Part shown: piece by piece, positions 36,000 to 45,254 of the stretch
Layout: each line of letters begins with the position of its first letter
How positions within the stretch are numbered: position 1 is the stretch's first letter
Assembly: GCF_002261425.1 (NCBI RefSeq)
Contig: NZ_NEVJ01000003.1
Span: 2,976,001 to 3,040,000 of the forward strand
Reading direction: 5' to 3'
Length of the DNA: 64,000 nt
From: Bordetella genomosp. 9
GTDB lineage: Bacteria; Pseudomonadota; Gammaproteobacteria; Burkholderiales; Burkholderiaceae_B
Notes under the pieces: generated by a model
What the model was told of the DNA's origin: nothing
The model's database searches: none
Seen by the model: the letters and a program-made list of their open reading frames with translations, nothing else
Translations under genes and position numbers: made by a program

Positions 36000-36997
36000 G
36001 CGAGCTTCTGTTGGACGTGCGCGGATTGCGCACCGCATTTCATACCACCGCCGGCGCCTGGCCGGCCGTCGACGGCGTGGACCTGACGCTGCGCCGCGGC
36101 GAAATCCTGGGGCTGGTGGGCGAGTCCGGTTCCGGCAAATCGGTGACCGGCTTCTCCCTGATGGGCCTGATCGATCCGCCCGGCGAGATCGTCGCCGGCG
36201 AAGTCCGCTTCAAGGGCGAGGACCTGCGCAAGCTGAACGAGGAAAGCATGCGCAGGCTGCGCGGCAATCGCATCGCGATGATCTTCCAGGATCCGCTGAT
36301 GACGCTCAATCCCGTGCTGCGCATCGGCGAACAGATGGCGGAGACCATACTCACCCACGAAAACGTCAGCCGTGCGCAGGCCATGGCGCGCTGCGCGGAA
36401 GCCCTGGCCATGGTGGGGATTCCATCGCCGCAGGCACGGCTGCGCAGTTTCCCGCACGAGTTTTCCGGCGGCATGCGGCAGCGTGTCGCGATCGCCATCG
36501 CATTGTTGAACAACCCCGACCTGATCATCGCCGACGAGCCGACGACCGCGCTGGACGTCACGATCCAGGGGCAAATCCTCTACCGCATGCAGGAGATCTG
36601 CCGCACGCGCAATACGGCGCTGATCTGGATCACCCATGACCTGGGCGTGGTGGCCGAACTGGCCGATCGGATCGCGGTGATGTACGCCGGCCGCATCGTC
36701 GAAACCGGGCCGGTGGACCAGGTCCTGGATGCGCCGCGCCATCCTTATACGCAAGGCCTGCTGCGCTCCATGCCGGGCACCGCCCAACCCGGGACGCGAT
36801 TGCGGCAGATCGACGGCATGGCGCCCAGCCTGGCGGCACGGCCGTCGGGCTGTCCCTTCCGTCCGCGCTGCGGCAACGCCGTCACGCGCTGTACGGAACA
36901 ATTCCCGGGCGTCACCCGCGAAGGCCCCCCGGGGCTGGCGGGGCGCAGCTTCCATTGCTATGTGCCGGTGAATGCCGCGGGGTCGAAACATGAATAA
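35996..36997 (+). CDS. Oligopeptide-type ABC ATPase (DppD/OppD-like)
   Basis: The 333-residue ATPase carries Walker A GESGSGKS (42-49), the Q-loop [10 protein letters not shown], the ABC signature FSGGMRQR, Walker [13 protein letters not shown] and the H-loop ITHD. The C-terminal oligopeptide-transporter extension with clustered cysteines ([14 protein letters not shown]) is present; in the family it can bind a 4Fe-4S cluster. It overlaps the preceding permease by 4 bases and the following ATPase by 8, so the genes are tightly coupled. Confidence 0.95.
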   Translation: MSELLLDVRGLRTAFHTTAGAWPAVDGVDLTLRRGEILGLVGESGSGKSVTGFSLMGLIDPPGEIVAGEVRFKGEDLRKLNEESMRRLRGNRIAMIFQDPLMTLNPVLRIGEQMAETILTHENVSRAQAMARCAEALAMVGIPSPQARLRSFPHEFSGGMRQRVAIAIALLNNPDLIIADEPTTALDVTIQGQILYRMQEICRTRNTALIWITHDLGVVAELADRIAVMYAGRIVETGPVDQVLDAPRHPYTQGLLRSMPGTAQPGTRLRQIDGMAPSLAARPSGCPFRPRCGNAVTRCTEQFPGVTREGPPGLAGRSFHCYVPVNAAGSKHE

Positions 36998-38000
36998 GCC
37001 GGTGATCGAACTCCGCGACGTCCACAAGCGCTTCGAACAGCGGCCGGACCTGGCGCAGCGCCTGCTGGCGCTGACCGGCCGCCGCATCGACCGTGCCGTG
37101 GTGCACGCGGTCAACGGCGTGAACCTGACGATCGCGGCGGGCGAAGTCGTCGGCCTGGTGGGCGAATCGGGCTGCGGCAAGTCCACGCTGGGCCGCGTGG
37201 TGGCGGGACTCTACGAACCCAGCCAGGGCGAATTGCGCTACCAGGGCCGGCCGGTGAGCGAACTGCGCGGCCGCGAGCGGCTGGACTACGTGCTGGGCGT
37301 GCAGATGGTGTTCCAGGATCCGCAGGCGTCGCTGAATCCGCGCCATCGCGTGCGCCAGATATTGGGCGAGGCCCTCAAGGTCCACAAGCTCGCCCCCGTG
37401 GCCGACATCCCGGCGCGCGTGGACAGCGCCCTGGCCGATGTCGGCCTGGGCAGCGACTACCGCGACCGTTTCCCGCACCAGATTTCCGGCGGGCAGCGCC
37501 AGCGCATCGGCATCGCCCGCGCGCTGATGGTGCAGCCTTCCTTCCTGGTCTGCGACGAACCCGTGGCGGCGCTGGACGTATCCATCCAGGCGCAGGTCAT
37601 CAACCTGTTCATGGACCTGCGCGAGCGCAACAACTTCACCTACCTTTTCATCAGCCATGACCTTGGCGTGGTGCGGCATATCTCCGACCGCGTCGCCATC
37701 ATGTACCTGGGCCGCATCGTCGAAACCGCGCCGGCCGCGGAGATCTTCGCGCGCGCCAACCATCCCTATACGCAGGCCTTGCTGGCGGAAGTGCCCGACG
37801 TGAAGCGGCGCGGACGCCAGTTCACGCCCATCCAGGGCGAGATCCCTTCGCCGCTGGCGCCGCCGCCGGGCTGCGCCTTCCATCCGCGCTGCCCGCATGC
37901 CATGCCGCGCTGCCGGGAGCAGGTGCCGCCGCTGGCGGAGATCGCGCCGGGGCACTGGTCGGCCTGCCACCTGAACGACACGGGCGCGGGCGCCGCCTGA
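36990..38000 (+). CDS. Oligopeptide-type ABC ATPase (DppF/OppF-like)
   Basis: The 336-residue second ATPase has Walker A GESGCGKST (58-66), Q-loop FQDPQASLNP, signature ISGGQRQR, Walker B LVCDEPVAALD and H-loop ISHD, then the C-terminal region with CAFHPRCPHAMPRC. ATG 36990 is chosen because it overlaps the OppD-like stop; a frame opening at 36972 adds six residues only. It completes the heterodimeric transporter. No substrate-binding protein gene follows; instead a serine hydrolase starts 44 bp later. Confidence 0.95.
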   Translation: MNKPVIELRDVHKRFEQRPDLAQRLLALTGRRIDRAVVHAVNGVNLTIAAGEVVGLVGESGCGKSTLGRVVAGLYEPSQGELRYQGRPVSELRGRERLDYVLGVQMVFQDPQASLNPRHRVRQILGEALKVHKLAPVADIPARVDSALADVGLGSDYRDRFPHQISGGQRQRIGIARALMVQPSFLVCDEPVAALDVSIQAQVINLFMDLRERNNFTYLFISHDLGVVRHISDRVAIMYLGRIVETAPAAEIFARANHPYTQALLAEVPDVKRRGRQFTPIQGEIPSPLAPPPGCAFHPRCPHAMPRCREQVPPLAEIAPGHWSACHLNDTGAGAA

Positions 38001-38044
38001 CGCCCGGGCACGCACGCCTACCGATACCGACTACGCGGAACATC

Positions 38045-38941
38045 ATGGAAACCTCCAACGCCGAACGCATCAGCCTGGACCTGAACCACGCGGGCCGCAA
38101 CGCCATCCCGTACATCGACGAAGACCGCAACAGCGATCGCCCCTTCACGCTGAATACTTACCGGCCCTATGGCTACACGCCCGACCGGCCGGTGGTGTTC
38201 GTGCAGCACGGCGTGCTGCGCAATGGCGACGACTACCGCGATTTCTGGGTGCCGGCCGCCGACAGGCACAAGCTGCTGATCGTCGCGCCGACCTTCTCCA
38301 ACGAAATCTGGCCAGGCGTGGAAAGCTATAACAACGGCCGGGTGTTCACGCCCAGCGGCAATGTGCGGCCGGTATCGGCGTGGACCTACGTGCTGGTGGA
38401 ACGCATCTTCAACGACCTGCGCGCGGCGGGCGTCACCGAAACCGAACAGGCCTACCTGTTCGGCCACTCGGCCGGCGGGCAGTTCGTGCACCGGCTCATG
38501 AGCAGCCAGTCGCACGCGCCCTTCAAGGCGGTGACGATAGGCAATCCGGGCTGGTACACGCTGCCGACCTTCGATCATCGCTATCCGGAAGGCCTGGACG
38601 GCGTCGGCCTGACACAGGAACATCTGGTGCGCCTGCTGGGCTATCCCATGACGATCCTGGCGGGCGACCAGGATATCGCCACCGCCGACCCCAACCTGCC
38701 GTCAGAACCGGCGGCGAAGCGCCAGGGGCCGCATCGCTATGCGCGCGCGCACCACTATTTCGAAGCCGGCAAGCGCGAGGCCACGCGCCTGGGCGTGCCC
38801 TTCAACTGGACCCTGCAATCCGTGCCCGGCATCGGCCACGACGGCAAGGCGATGTCCGCCGTCTGCGCCAGCCTGTGGTTCGAAGGCTGCATGCCTGGCG
38901 ATGCGGAAATGGCCAGGCTGGCCGGCAAGACCGTCGCGTAA
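38045..38941 (+). CDS. Alpha/beta-hydrolase (esterase/depolymerase-like)
   Basis: The 298-residue cytosolic protein has the alpha/beta-hydrolase layout with nucleophile S142 in LFGHSAGGQF, likely acid D208 or D210 (LAGDQDIA) and H265 (PGIGHDG). VVFVQHGVLRNGDDYRDFW is the oxyanion-side strand seen in poly(hydroxybutyrate)-depolymerase and feruloyl-esterase-like proteins. No signal peptide is visible. Its place between a peptide transporter and an M20 peptidase suggests cleavage of an imported ester or amide. Confidence 0.87.
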   Translation: METSNAERISLDLNHAGRNAIPYIDEDRNSDRPFTLNTYRPYGYTPDRPVVFVQHGVLRNGDDYRDFWVPAADRHKLLIVAPTFSNEIWPGVESYNNGRVFTPSGNVRPVSAWTYVLVERIFNDLRAAGVTETEQAYLFGHSAGGQFVHRLMSSQSHAPFKAVTIGNPGWYTLPTFDHRYPEGLDGVGLTQEHLVRLLGYPMTILAGDQDIATADPNLPSEPAAKRQGPHRYARAHHYFEAGKREATRLGVPFNWTLQSVPGIGHDGKAMSAVCASLWFEGCMPGDAEMARLAGKTVA

Positions 38942-38966
38942 TCGTTATCAGCAACAAGGAATCATC

Positions 38967-40115
38967 ATGTCAGCTCAACCCCAAGCATCCGCCCTGCCGG
39001 CATCGGCCGCCATCGCCGCCGGCCTGCGCCCGTGGATCGAATGCGAATCGCCCACCAGCTCGCCGGAAGGCGTCGCGGCCATGGCGCGCCTGGTGCAGGC
39101 CGAAGCCCAGGCCGCCGGCCTGCGCACCGAACTGAAGCCGCTGGGCGACCGCACCGGGCCGCTGCTGGTCGTCACCAACCGCGCGGCGGACGACACGCGG
39201 CCCGGCATCCTGATCCTGGCCCACATGGATACCGTGCATCCGATCGGGACGCTCAAGGAAACGCCCTATCGCATCGAAGGCGACAAGCTGTACGGCCCCG
39301 GCTGCTACGACATGAAGGCCGGCATCTACATGGCGCTGCTCGCCATGGGCCGCCTGGCGGCGCCCGGCTCGACGCGCCTGCCCATCGACATGGTGCTGGT
39401 GCCGGACGAAGAAACCGGCAGCCATGCCTCGCGCGCTTCCATCGAGGCCTATGCCCGCAACGCGCGCTATGGCCTGGTGTGCGAACCGGCGCGCGCCAAC
39501 GGCGGCAAATGCGTGACGGCGCGCAAGGGCACGGGCATGGTGCGCCTGAGCGTCAAGGGCCAGGCTGCCCATGCCGGCGTCTCCCACGAGAAAGGCCGCA
39601 GCGCCATCCGCGAGATGGCCCACCAGATCCTGGCGCTGGAAAGCATCACCGACTACGAACGCGGCGTGACCGTCAGCGTGGGCACCATCGAAGGCGGCAC
39701 CGCCACCAACACCGTCCCCGCCCTGTGCCGCTGCGTCGTCGACTTCCGCGTGCCCGACATGCCCGCGGCCGAAGACACGCTCAAGCGCCTGCGCGGCCTG
39801 CAGCCGGTCGGCCAGGACGTCAGCCTGGACGTCGACGTCGAACTCAACCGCCCGCCGATGGTGAAGACGGAAGCCACCTCGCAACTGCTGGGCAAGGCCC
39901 GCCTGTTCGCCACCGCCGCCGGCTTCACGCTGGAAGACGCACCCATGACGGGCGGCGGCAGCGACGCCAATTTCACCTCCGCCATGGGCGTCCCCACGCT
40001 CGACGGCCTGGGCGCGGACGGCGACGGCGCGCACACCCTGCACGAGCACATCCTGGTCAGCACGCTGGGCGCGAGGACGCAGTTCTGGTATTTGCTGTTG
40101 AAGGATCTGGAGTAG
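38967..40115 (+). CDS. M20-family peptidase (carboxypeptidase G2/ArgE-DapE-like)
   Basis: The 382-residue metallopeptidase has the M20 two-zinc set: H86 and D88 (LAHMDTVHP), bridging D115 (GCYDMKAG), catalytic base E148 with E149 (VPDEETGS), and a late HEH near the C-terminus. The lid domain carries KGQAAHAGVSHEKGRSAI. It is closest in style to glutamate carboxypeptidase/CPG2. ATG 38967 follows AAGGAATC. It is the last gene of the M14-ABC-hydrolase-M20 run, and a hairpin separates it from the convergent carboxylesterase. Confidence 0.93.
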   Translation: MSAQPQASALPASAAIAAGLRPWIECESPTSSPEGVAAMARLVQAEAQAAGLRTELKPLGDRTGPLLVVTNRAADDTRPGILILAHMDTVHPIGTLKETPYRIEGDKLYGPGCYDMKAGIYMALLAMGRLAAPGSTRLPIDMVLVPDEETGSHASRASIEAYARNARYGLVCEPARANGGKCVTARKGTGMVRLSVKGQAAHAGVSHEKGRSAIREMAHQILALESITDYERGVTVSVGTIEGGTATNTVPALCRCVVDFRVPDMPAAEDTLKRLRGLQPVGQDVSLDVDVELNRPPMVKTEATSQLLGKARLFATAAGFTLEDAPMTGGGSDANFTSAMGVPTLDGLGADGDGAHTLHEHILVSTLGARTQFWYLLLKDLE

Positions 40116-40140
40116 CCGACTTCGGCCACTTCAAATGAAG

Positions 40141-40163
40141 CGGCCCGCTCCAAGAGCGGGCCG
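40141..40163. terminator. Bidirectional hairpin between convergent operons
   Basis: CGGCCCGCTC, a 3-base loop, GAGCGGGCCG: a 10-bp perfect stem in the 59 bp between the M20 peptidase and the convergent carboxylesterase. No strong T-run on either strand, so the mechanism is uncertain. Confidence 0.65.
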
Positions 40164-40174
40164 TATGTCGAACA

Positions 40175-41689
40175 TCAGAGCCCCGGCCAGGGCAGCCGGT
40201 AGGACAATCCCGCCAGGTCGTTGACCGGGCCGATCACGGTGTCGAAGCGCATCGTCGTTCGTTGGGCTTCGTCATACGGGGCCCAGCATGGCAGGCCCGC
40301 GTGGTTGGGGTTGCCGCTGCGCGCGAACGAGATCCAGGCCTCGTGCATCGCATTGGCGATGCCTTGGAACTCCGCTTCGTCGCAGCCTTTCAACATCGGC
40401 GAGTCGCGCCAGTTGTCGCGGTTGTTGAAGACGAAGGGAATCTCCAGGCAATGGCAGGACTTGAATCCCGGCGCCGGCGATTGCCAGTCGAATTGATAGA
40501 CGTAGGCCGGATGGCCCGCCCTGGCCTGGCCTTCCGCCAGGCGCAGGCTGCCCATGCGGAACACCTGGTCGGTCGTCAGGTCGCCCAGCATGGCGGCGGG
40601 CGTCGGTACCGCGCGCATGCGGCGGAACTCGTCGAAATATTCGCCGTAATGCGGGCCGCAGAGACGCTCGAACACCTGCCGGGCCGTGGCTTCGTCGGCA
40701 TTCAGTACAGCCTGGTCGACGCAATGGAAGGCGGCCATTTCCTCGCGCGTGGTGCCGACCATCACGTCGACGTGCGCGCCGGCGCCGGCCTGCAGGCGTT
40801 CGACGATATTGCCCTCGATGATGCGCCCGTCGCGCACCGGCGAAAACGGCAGCGACAGCACGGCGAAACCCGCCAGGCTGCGCGCCAGCTCGCCCTGCGC
40901 GGCCAGCAGCTTCTGCACCGGCGCCTGTTTCAGCGCGGCCTCGTCGCCCGGCTCGACGCCGACGAAGTGCGCATAGCGCGCGCCCAGTTCCGCGGCTTCC
41001 GCCGCACCGCGCGACGGCCGTCCCATGCCGGGACTCTGCAGGATGGCGCGCCGGAACAGCCCCTTGGCATGCGGCATGGTCATCATGGCCGCGATCGACC
41101 CACCGCCCGCCGACTGCCCCACCACGGTGACATTGTCCGGATCGCCGCCGAACGCCGCGATGTTGTCGCGTATCCAGCGCAAGGCCTGCATCTGGTCCAG
41201 CAGGCCCATATTGCCTTCGCTGGTACCCGGCAGATAGAGGAAACCCAGCGCGCCCAGGCGATAGTTCACCGACACGAACACCACGTCGCCATGGGCGGCA
41301 AATCGATCGCCCGCGTACCAGTCCACCGAACCCGCGCCGCTGGAATAGGCGCCGCCATGCAGCCACACCATCACCGGCCGGCCACGCGCGTCCGGGTTGG
41401 GCGTCCACAGCGTCAGCGTCAGGCAGTCCTCGCTTTGCGGGCGCTCGAAATCGCCCATGATATGCGCCAGCCGCGAACGCCCCTGCGGCGCGATGGGACC
41501 ATCTTCCAGCGCGTCGCGCACGCCGCTCCAGGCGGCATGATCGCGCGGCGGCTCGAACCGCAGCTCGCCCACCGGCGGCGCCGCGTAGGGAATGCCGCGA
41601 AACACCGCGACGCCGTTTTCCACGCGGCCGCGCAGCTTGCCGGCGCGAGTGGCGACTTCCGGCATGGCCTGGCTTGCATCGTTCATCAA
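40175..41689 (-). CDS. Type-B carboxylesterase
   Basis: The 504-residue protein is a carboxylesterase/lipase of the cholinesterase (type B) family. It shows FRGIPYAAPPVGELRF at the N-terminus, SEDCLTLTLWTP, the oxyanion HGGAY, nucleophile S193 in VVGQSAGGGS, and a catalytic-histidine region CHCLEIPFVF. There is no signal peptide, so it acts in the cytosol. It is the last gene of a five-gene minus-strand operon with an ABC importer (23 bp after the permease), which suggests that the importer brings in an ester or carbamate that this enzyme opens. Confidence 0.94.
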   Translation of the reverse strand: MMNDASQAMPEVATRAGKLRGRVENGVAVFRGIPYAAPPVGELRFEPPRDHAAWSGVRDALEDGPIAPQGRSRLAHIMGDFERPQSEDCLTLTLWTPNPDARGRPVMVWLHGGAYSSGAGSVDWYAGDRFAAHGDVVFVSVNYRLGALGFLYLPGTSEGNMGLLDQMQALRWIRDNIAAFGGDPDNVTVVGQSAGGGSIAAMMTMPHAKGLFRRAILQSPGMGRPSRGAAEAAELGARYAHFVGVEPGDEAALKQAPVQKLLAAQGELARSLAGFAVLSLPFSPVRDGRIIEGNIVERLQAGAGAHVDVMVGTTREEMAAFHCVDQAVLNADEATARQVFERLCGPHYGEYFDEFRRMRAVPTPAAMLGDLTTDQVFRMGSLRLAEGQARAGHPAYVYQFDWQSPAPGFKSCHCLEIPFVFNNRDNWRDSPMLKGCDEAEFQGIANAMHEAWISFARSGNPNHAGLPCWAPYDEAQRTTMRFDTVIGPVNDLAGLSYRLPWPGL

Positions 41690-41712
41690 GGTCTCCCGAT
41701 CCGGCGCCGCGC

Positions 41713-42507
41713 CTAGCGCGCGGCAAAGCGGCGTTCCAGCGGCAGTATCACCAGCCGTTCCCCCGCGACGAAAAGCAATACGATGGCGAAGCAGGTCGCC
41801 AGGAAAGTCACGCTATCCGCCGTGGTCTGCGCCCGCAACATCAGGTACCCGAGGCCGCTGGGCGCGCCCACCAGTTCCGACACCAGCGCGATCTTCCAGC
41901 CTATGCCGTAGGCGATGCGGATGGCGGACAGCAGGTAAGGCGCCAGCAGCGGCAGCGTGATACGCCACCACACCCGCAGCCGGTGGCGCGTGAAGCTGCG
42001 CCCCATTTCCATCAGCTCGCGATCGATGGCGCGCAGGCCTTCGCTGACGTTGACCAGGCAGAAGGGAATCAGGATCGCCACTTCCACGAAGATGACGCTG
42101 AAGTTACCCGCATCGAACCAGACGGCCGCCAGGATGGCCCAGCCTATGGAAGGAAAGGAATTCAGGACCGGCTTGATCCGTTCCTGGACGATGCCGTCCC
42201 ACGCCGGCACGCCATAGGAAAGAAAGGCCAGCGCGCTGCCGATGACGCTGGCGATCAGCACGGACGCCACCACCCTCAGCGTGGATATCCCGGTATGGCC
42301 CAGGAACTCCGGATTGATGAACAGGTCCACCAGCCGGCGCCCCACCGCCAGCGGTCCGGGCAACACGAATTCCGGCAGGCCGCGCGCCATCAGCCACCAT
42401 CCGGCCAACAGGGCCACGATCAGGCCTTCGCCCAGCAGGCGCGCCTTCCAGCCGGGCTTTCCGCCGGACACATCGGTGCCGTGCGCGGTCCAGGAGCTAT
42501 TGCGCAT
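41713..42507 (-). CDS. ABC permease (SsuC/TauC-like), second copy
   Basis: The 264-residue protein is a nitrate/sulfonate/taurine-type permease with about six membrane segments and the EAA loop SFTRHRLRVWWRITLPLLAPYLL. It overlaps the preceding permease gene by 11 bases. The two permeases are clearly homologous (both have SFxxxR...PLLxPYxxxxxRIxxGxxWKxxLxxELxG) but divergent, so they probably form a heterodimer, whereas most transporters of this family use a single permease twice. Confidence 0.92.
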   Translation of the reverse strand: MRNSSWTAHGTDVSGGKPGWKARLLGEGLIVALLAGWWLMARGLPEFVLPGPLAVGRRLVDLFINPEFLGHTGISTLRVVASVLIASVIGSALAFLSYGVPAWDGIVQERIKPVLNSFPSIGWAILAAVWFDAGNFSVIFVEVAILIPFCLVNVSEGLRAIDRELMEMGRSFTRHRLRVWWRITLPLLAPYLLSAIRIAYGIGWKIALVSELVGAPSGLGYLMLRAQTTADSVTFLATCFAIVLLFVAGERLVILPLERRFAAR

Positions 42508-43282
42508 AGTGTCGGGACAAGCGGTTCTGCAGCGGCGAAAACACCAGGCGGTCCGTGCCGTAGACGAACAGCACGATCAGCACGATGGCCACGAAGATGG
42601 TGGAGGTATCGAAATCCTGCCGCGCCATATTGATGACGTAACCCAGGCCGGAATTGCCGCCGAACAGCTCGGCGGTCAGCGTCACCTTCCAGGCCACGCC
42701 GAACATGATGCGCAGCGTGGCGAACACGAAGGGATACAGCAGCGGCACGATGACCAGGCGGAACTGGCGCCCGCGTTCGCGTGTATAGCTGCGCGACATT
42801 TCCAGCAGTTCGCCGTCCAGATTGTTCAGCCCCGCCCAGAGATTGACCAGCGCGAACGGCACCAGCACCGCACTGATGGCGAAAATCACCGCGCCCGAAT
42901 TGATGCCGAACCACATCACCGCCAGGAGCGTCCAGCCCACGCCCGGAAACGCGTTCAGCAGCGGCGCCAGCCTGTGCTGGATCGCGAACCGCCAGACCGG
43001 AAAGTAGTACGGCAGCAGCGCCAGCAGCGCGCCGATGACGAAGGACAGCGCGATCGCGCCCAGCACGTGGCCGATCGATACCGCCAGGTGCCATAGCTGG
43101 TGGGGATTGGCCAGGAAGCGGTACAGCCCCACCGCCACTTCGCCGGGTCCCGGCAGCAGGAAAGGCGGCAGGACCCAGGAAGCGGCCTCCCACACGGCCA
43201 GGAAGGCCAGCGTGAAAACATGCGCGGCCCAGCGCCGCCGCGGCGCCGGCGCCACGGCACGCGCGCTGATGGTCGACGACAT
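42497..43282 (-). CDS. ABC permease (SsuC/TauC-like), first copy
   Basis: The 261-residue inner-membrane protein has the same family features as its neighbour: LPPFLLPGPGEVAVGLYRF near the N-terminus, several hydrophobic helices, and the EAA-type loop SYTRERGRQFRLVIVPLLYPF. It starts 10 bp after the binding-protein gene and overlaps the second permease. The N-terminal VAPAPRRRWAAHVF stretch gives the expected inside-positive topology. Confidence 0.92.
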   Translation of the reverse strand: MSSTISARAVAPAPRRRWAAHVFTLAFLAVWEAASWVLPPFLLPGPGEVAVGLYRFLANPHQLWHLAVSIGHVLGAIALSFVIGALLALLPYYFPVWRFAIQHRLAPLLNAFPGVGWTLLAVMWFGINSGAVIFAISAVLVPFALVNLWAGLNNLDGELLEMSRSYTRERGRQFRLVIVPLLYPFVFATLRIMFGVAWKVTLTAELFGGNSGLGYVINMARQDFDTSTIFVAIVLIVLFVYGTDRLVFSPLQNRLSRHYAQ

Positions 43283-43292
43283 CGGCCAGGCC

Positions 43293-44285
43293 TCAGGCGC
43301 GCGGCGCCTTGTCCCACACCAGCGTGCGGATGTCCGGGAAGGACTTGAGCACGCCCAGGTCGCGCGCCTGCTCGTAGAACAGCGTGATCGCCTGCGCGTG
43401 CTCGTCGCTGAAATAACCCGGTACCTCGGAGTTCCGGGTGAACCACCATTCGAAGAAGTCCGGCTCCAGGCCGCTTTCCTTCCCGACGGCGCCGAACACC
43501 TCGGCCTTGTTCGCCATGGCGTACTTCAGCGATTCGCGGAATACGCGGCAGAACTCGACGTAGGCTTCCGGCTGCTTGGACAGGCGTTCCGGATAGCCGA
43601 TATTGACGGCGCTGACGAAGCGCGTCTTGAAGATCTCGTTGTTGTCGCGCGCGGTCTCGGCGATCAGGCGATAGTCGCCCGACTTCATCGCGCGATAGGC
43701 CTGGCTGTGGATCAGGGTGGCGGCGTCCAGCTTGCCGGAGGCCAGCGCGCCGGGCAGGTTGGGCGCCTGGATTTCCACCTGGCTGACATCGCCGCCTTCC
43801 AGCGCCATGTTCAGGCCGTACTTCTTCGTCAGCGCGATGCGGATCTGCGTATAGCCGGTGGACCGCAGGCCATAGGAACCCAGGGTCTTGCCCTTCAGGT
43901 CCTGCGGCTTCTTCAGCGCGCTATCGCGCGGCACCCACACGCCGGCGCCTTCGCCGGCCGGCGCCGCCCGCAGCGACGTGGCCAGCACGCTGACCGACAG
44001 GCCGCGCTGCACGGCGGCCGGCAGGCTGACCACCGCCGCCATGATCACGTCATACTGCTTGGCCGAGGTGGCCTGGATCAATTGCGGAATGGCCAGCGCG
44101 CGCGCCTGCACGTCGATGGTGGAAGACGCCACCTTGCCGTTGCGCATCGCCCAGGTGACCACGTCATAGGCGGGATCGAGCAGGTAGGCATAGGTGATGA
44201 CGGCGCGCTGCTGCGCCAGGACGGGCGCGGCGATGCCGTAAAGCGCGGGGAGCGCGGCCAGCTTCAGGACACTGCGACGATGCAT
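43293..44285 (-). CDS. ABC substrate-binding protein (SsuA/TauA-like)
   Basis: The 330-residue periplasmic protein begins with MHRRSVLKLAALPALYGIAAPVLAQ, a signal peptide with a paired arginine before a hydrophobic core, which could be Tat- or Sec-dependent. The mature part has the sulfonate/nitrate-binding pattern (YDVIMAAVVSLPAAVQRG, LKGKTLGSYGLRSTGYTQIR, PGALASGKLDAATL). It is the second gene of the importer operon, 10 bp after the ATPase gene. The ligand is unknown; a linked carboxylesterase points to a neutral ester or aromatic acid rather than a sulfonate. Confidence 0.9.
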   Translation of the reverse strand: MHRRSVLKLAALPALYGIAAPVLAQQRAVITYAYLLDPAYDVVTWAMRNGKVASSTIDVQARALAIPQLIQATSAKQYDVIMAAVVSLPAAVQRGLSVSVLATSLRAAPAGEGAGVWVPRDSALKKPQDLKGKTLGSYGLRSTGYTQIRIALTKKYGLNMALEGGDVSQVEIQAPNLPGALASGKLDAATLIHSQAYRAMKSGDYRLIAETARDNNEIFKTRFVSAVNIGYPERLSKQPEAYVEFCRVFRESLKYAMANKAEVFGAVGKESGLEPDFFEWWFTRNSEVPGYFSDEHAQAITLFYEQARDLGVLKSFPDIRTLVWDKAPRA

Positions 44286-44295
44286 GAGTAGGCTC

Positions 44296-45132
44296 CTAGG
44301 ACACCGCGGCCGGGTCGCCGGCCGGCGTCGATTCCATGGCGCGGAACAGGCTCACCAAGTGATCGCGGTGCCCTGCCAGCACGGCGTCATCCAGGCGGCG
44401 TGGCCGCGGCGTGGCGATCGTGACGGTTTCCAGCACGGTGGTCGGCTTGCCGGAAAACAGCACGATGCGGTCGGCCAGCTGCAAGGCTTCGTCGATGTCG
44501 TGCGTCACGAACACGACGGTCTTGCCGGTGCGCTGCCAGATTTGTTCGATCTCGGCGCGCATGCGCTGGCGGGTATTGGGATCGAGCGCGGAAAACGGCT
44601 CGTCCATGAATATGATCTGCGGGTCCACCGCCAGTGCGCGGGCGATCGCCACGCGCTGCCGTTCGCCGCCGGACAGCGCCGACGGATACTTGTGGGCGTC
44701 CGCCGCCAGGCCCACCATGGCCAGCAGCGCCATGGCGCGTTCGCGGCGGCGGATTTTTTCCGGCTTGTCGGCCTTGCCGAAGCGCAGCTCCAACGCCAGC
44801 AGGATGTTGTCCAGCGCATCGCGCCAGGACACCAGCCGCGGCGACTGGAACACGAAGGCGATCTCCGCCCATGCCTGGCTGGGCGGCAGGCCGGCCACGC
44901 GGACGTCGCCGCCGGCGATGGGCAGCAGGCCGCCCATGACCCGCAGGGAAGTCGATTTGCCGCAGCCCGACGGGCCCAGGATGCACACGAACTCGCCGCG
45001 GCTGACCTGGAAACCGAGTTTGTCGTAGATGCGTTGCCCACCCAGTGCGACGTCCACGCGGTCGAACACGATGATGGGGTCCTGCACGGCCCCATTACGG
45101 ATAGGCAAACTGGCGGAAACGTCGGTGGGCAC
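44296..45132 (-). CDS. ABC ATPase (SsuB/TauB-like)
   Basis: The 278-residue ATPase has Walker A GPSGCGKST (53-61), the Q-loop FVFQSPRLVSW, signature LSGGERQR, Walker B IIFMDEPFSALD and H-loop THDIDEAL, the standard pattern of the nitrate/sulfonate/taurine subfamily. It is the first gene of a compact minus-strand operon: ATPase, binding protein, two permeases, carboxylesterase. An inverted repeat 23 bp upstream of its start is a candidate operator. Confidence 0.94.
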   Translation of the reverse strand: MPTDVSASLPIRNGAVQDPIIVFDRVDVALGGQRIYDKLGFQVSRGEFVCILGPSGCGKSTSLRVMGGLLPIAGGDVRVAGLPPSQAWAEIAFVFQSPRLVSWRDALDNILLALELRFGKADKPEKIRRRERAMALLAMVGLAADAHKYPSALSGGERQRVAIARALAVDPQIIFMDEPFSALDPNTRQRMRAEIEQIWQRTGKTVVFVTHDIDEALQLADRIVLFSGKPTTVLETVTIATPRPRRLDDAVLAGHRDHLVSLFRAMESTPAGDPAAVS

Positions 45133-45154
45133 GGAAGCGATCGAGCAAATAGGC

Positions 45155-45176
45155 TTGGTATCCGCTTGGATACAAA
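45155..45176. promoter_or_regulatory. Inverted repeat upstream of the ABC-carboxylesterase operon
   Basis: TTGGTATCC, a 4-base spacer, GGATACAAA: a perfect 6-bp core dyad (GTATCC/GGATAC) with TTGG/CAAA flanks. It lies 23-44 bp upstream of the ATPase start, where a repressor would block the promoter. The half-site style recalls GntR/FadR-type operators; no such gene is adjacent. Confidence 0.5.
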
Positions 45177-45254
45177 ACGCGCGCCCCGCACCTTACCAGG
45201 GATGCCGGCGGCACGCCAGGGTGTTCCCCCTAGGCCGCGGCTTGAAGGCCCTTT

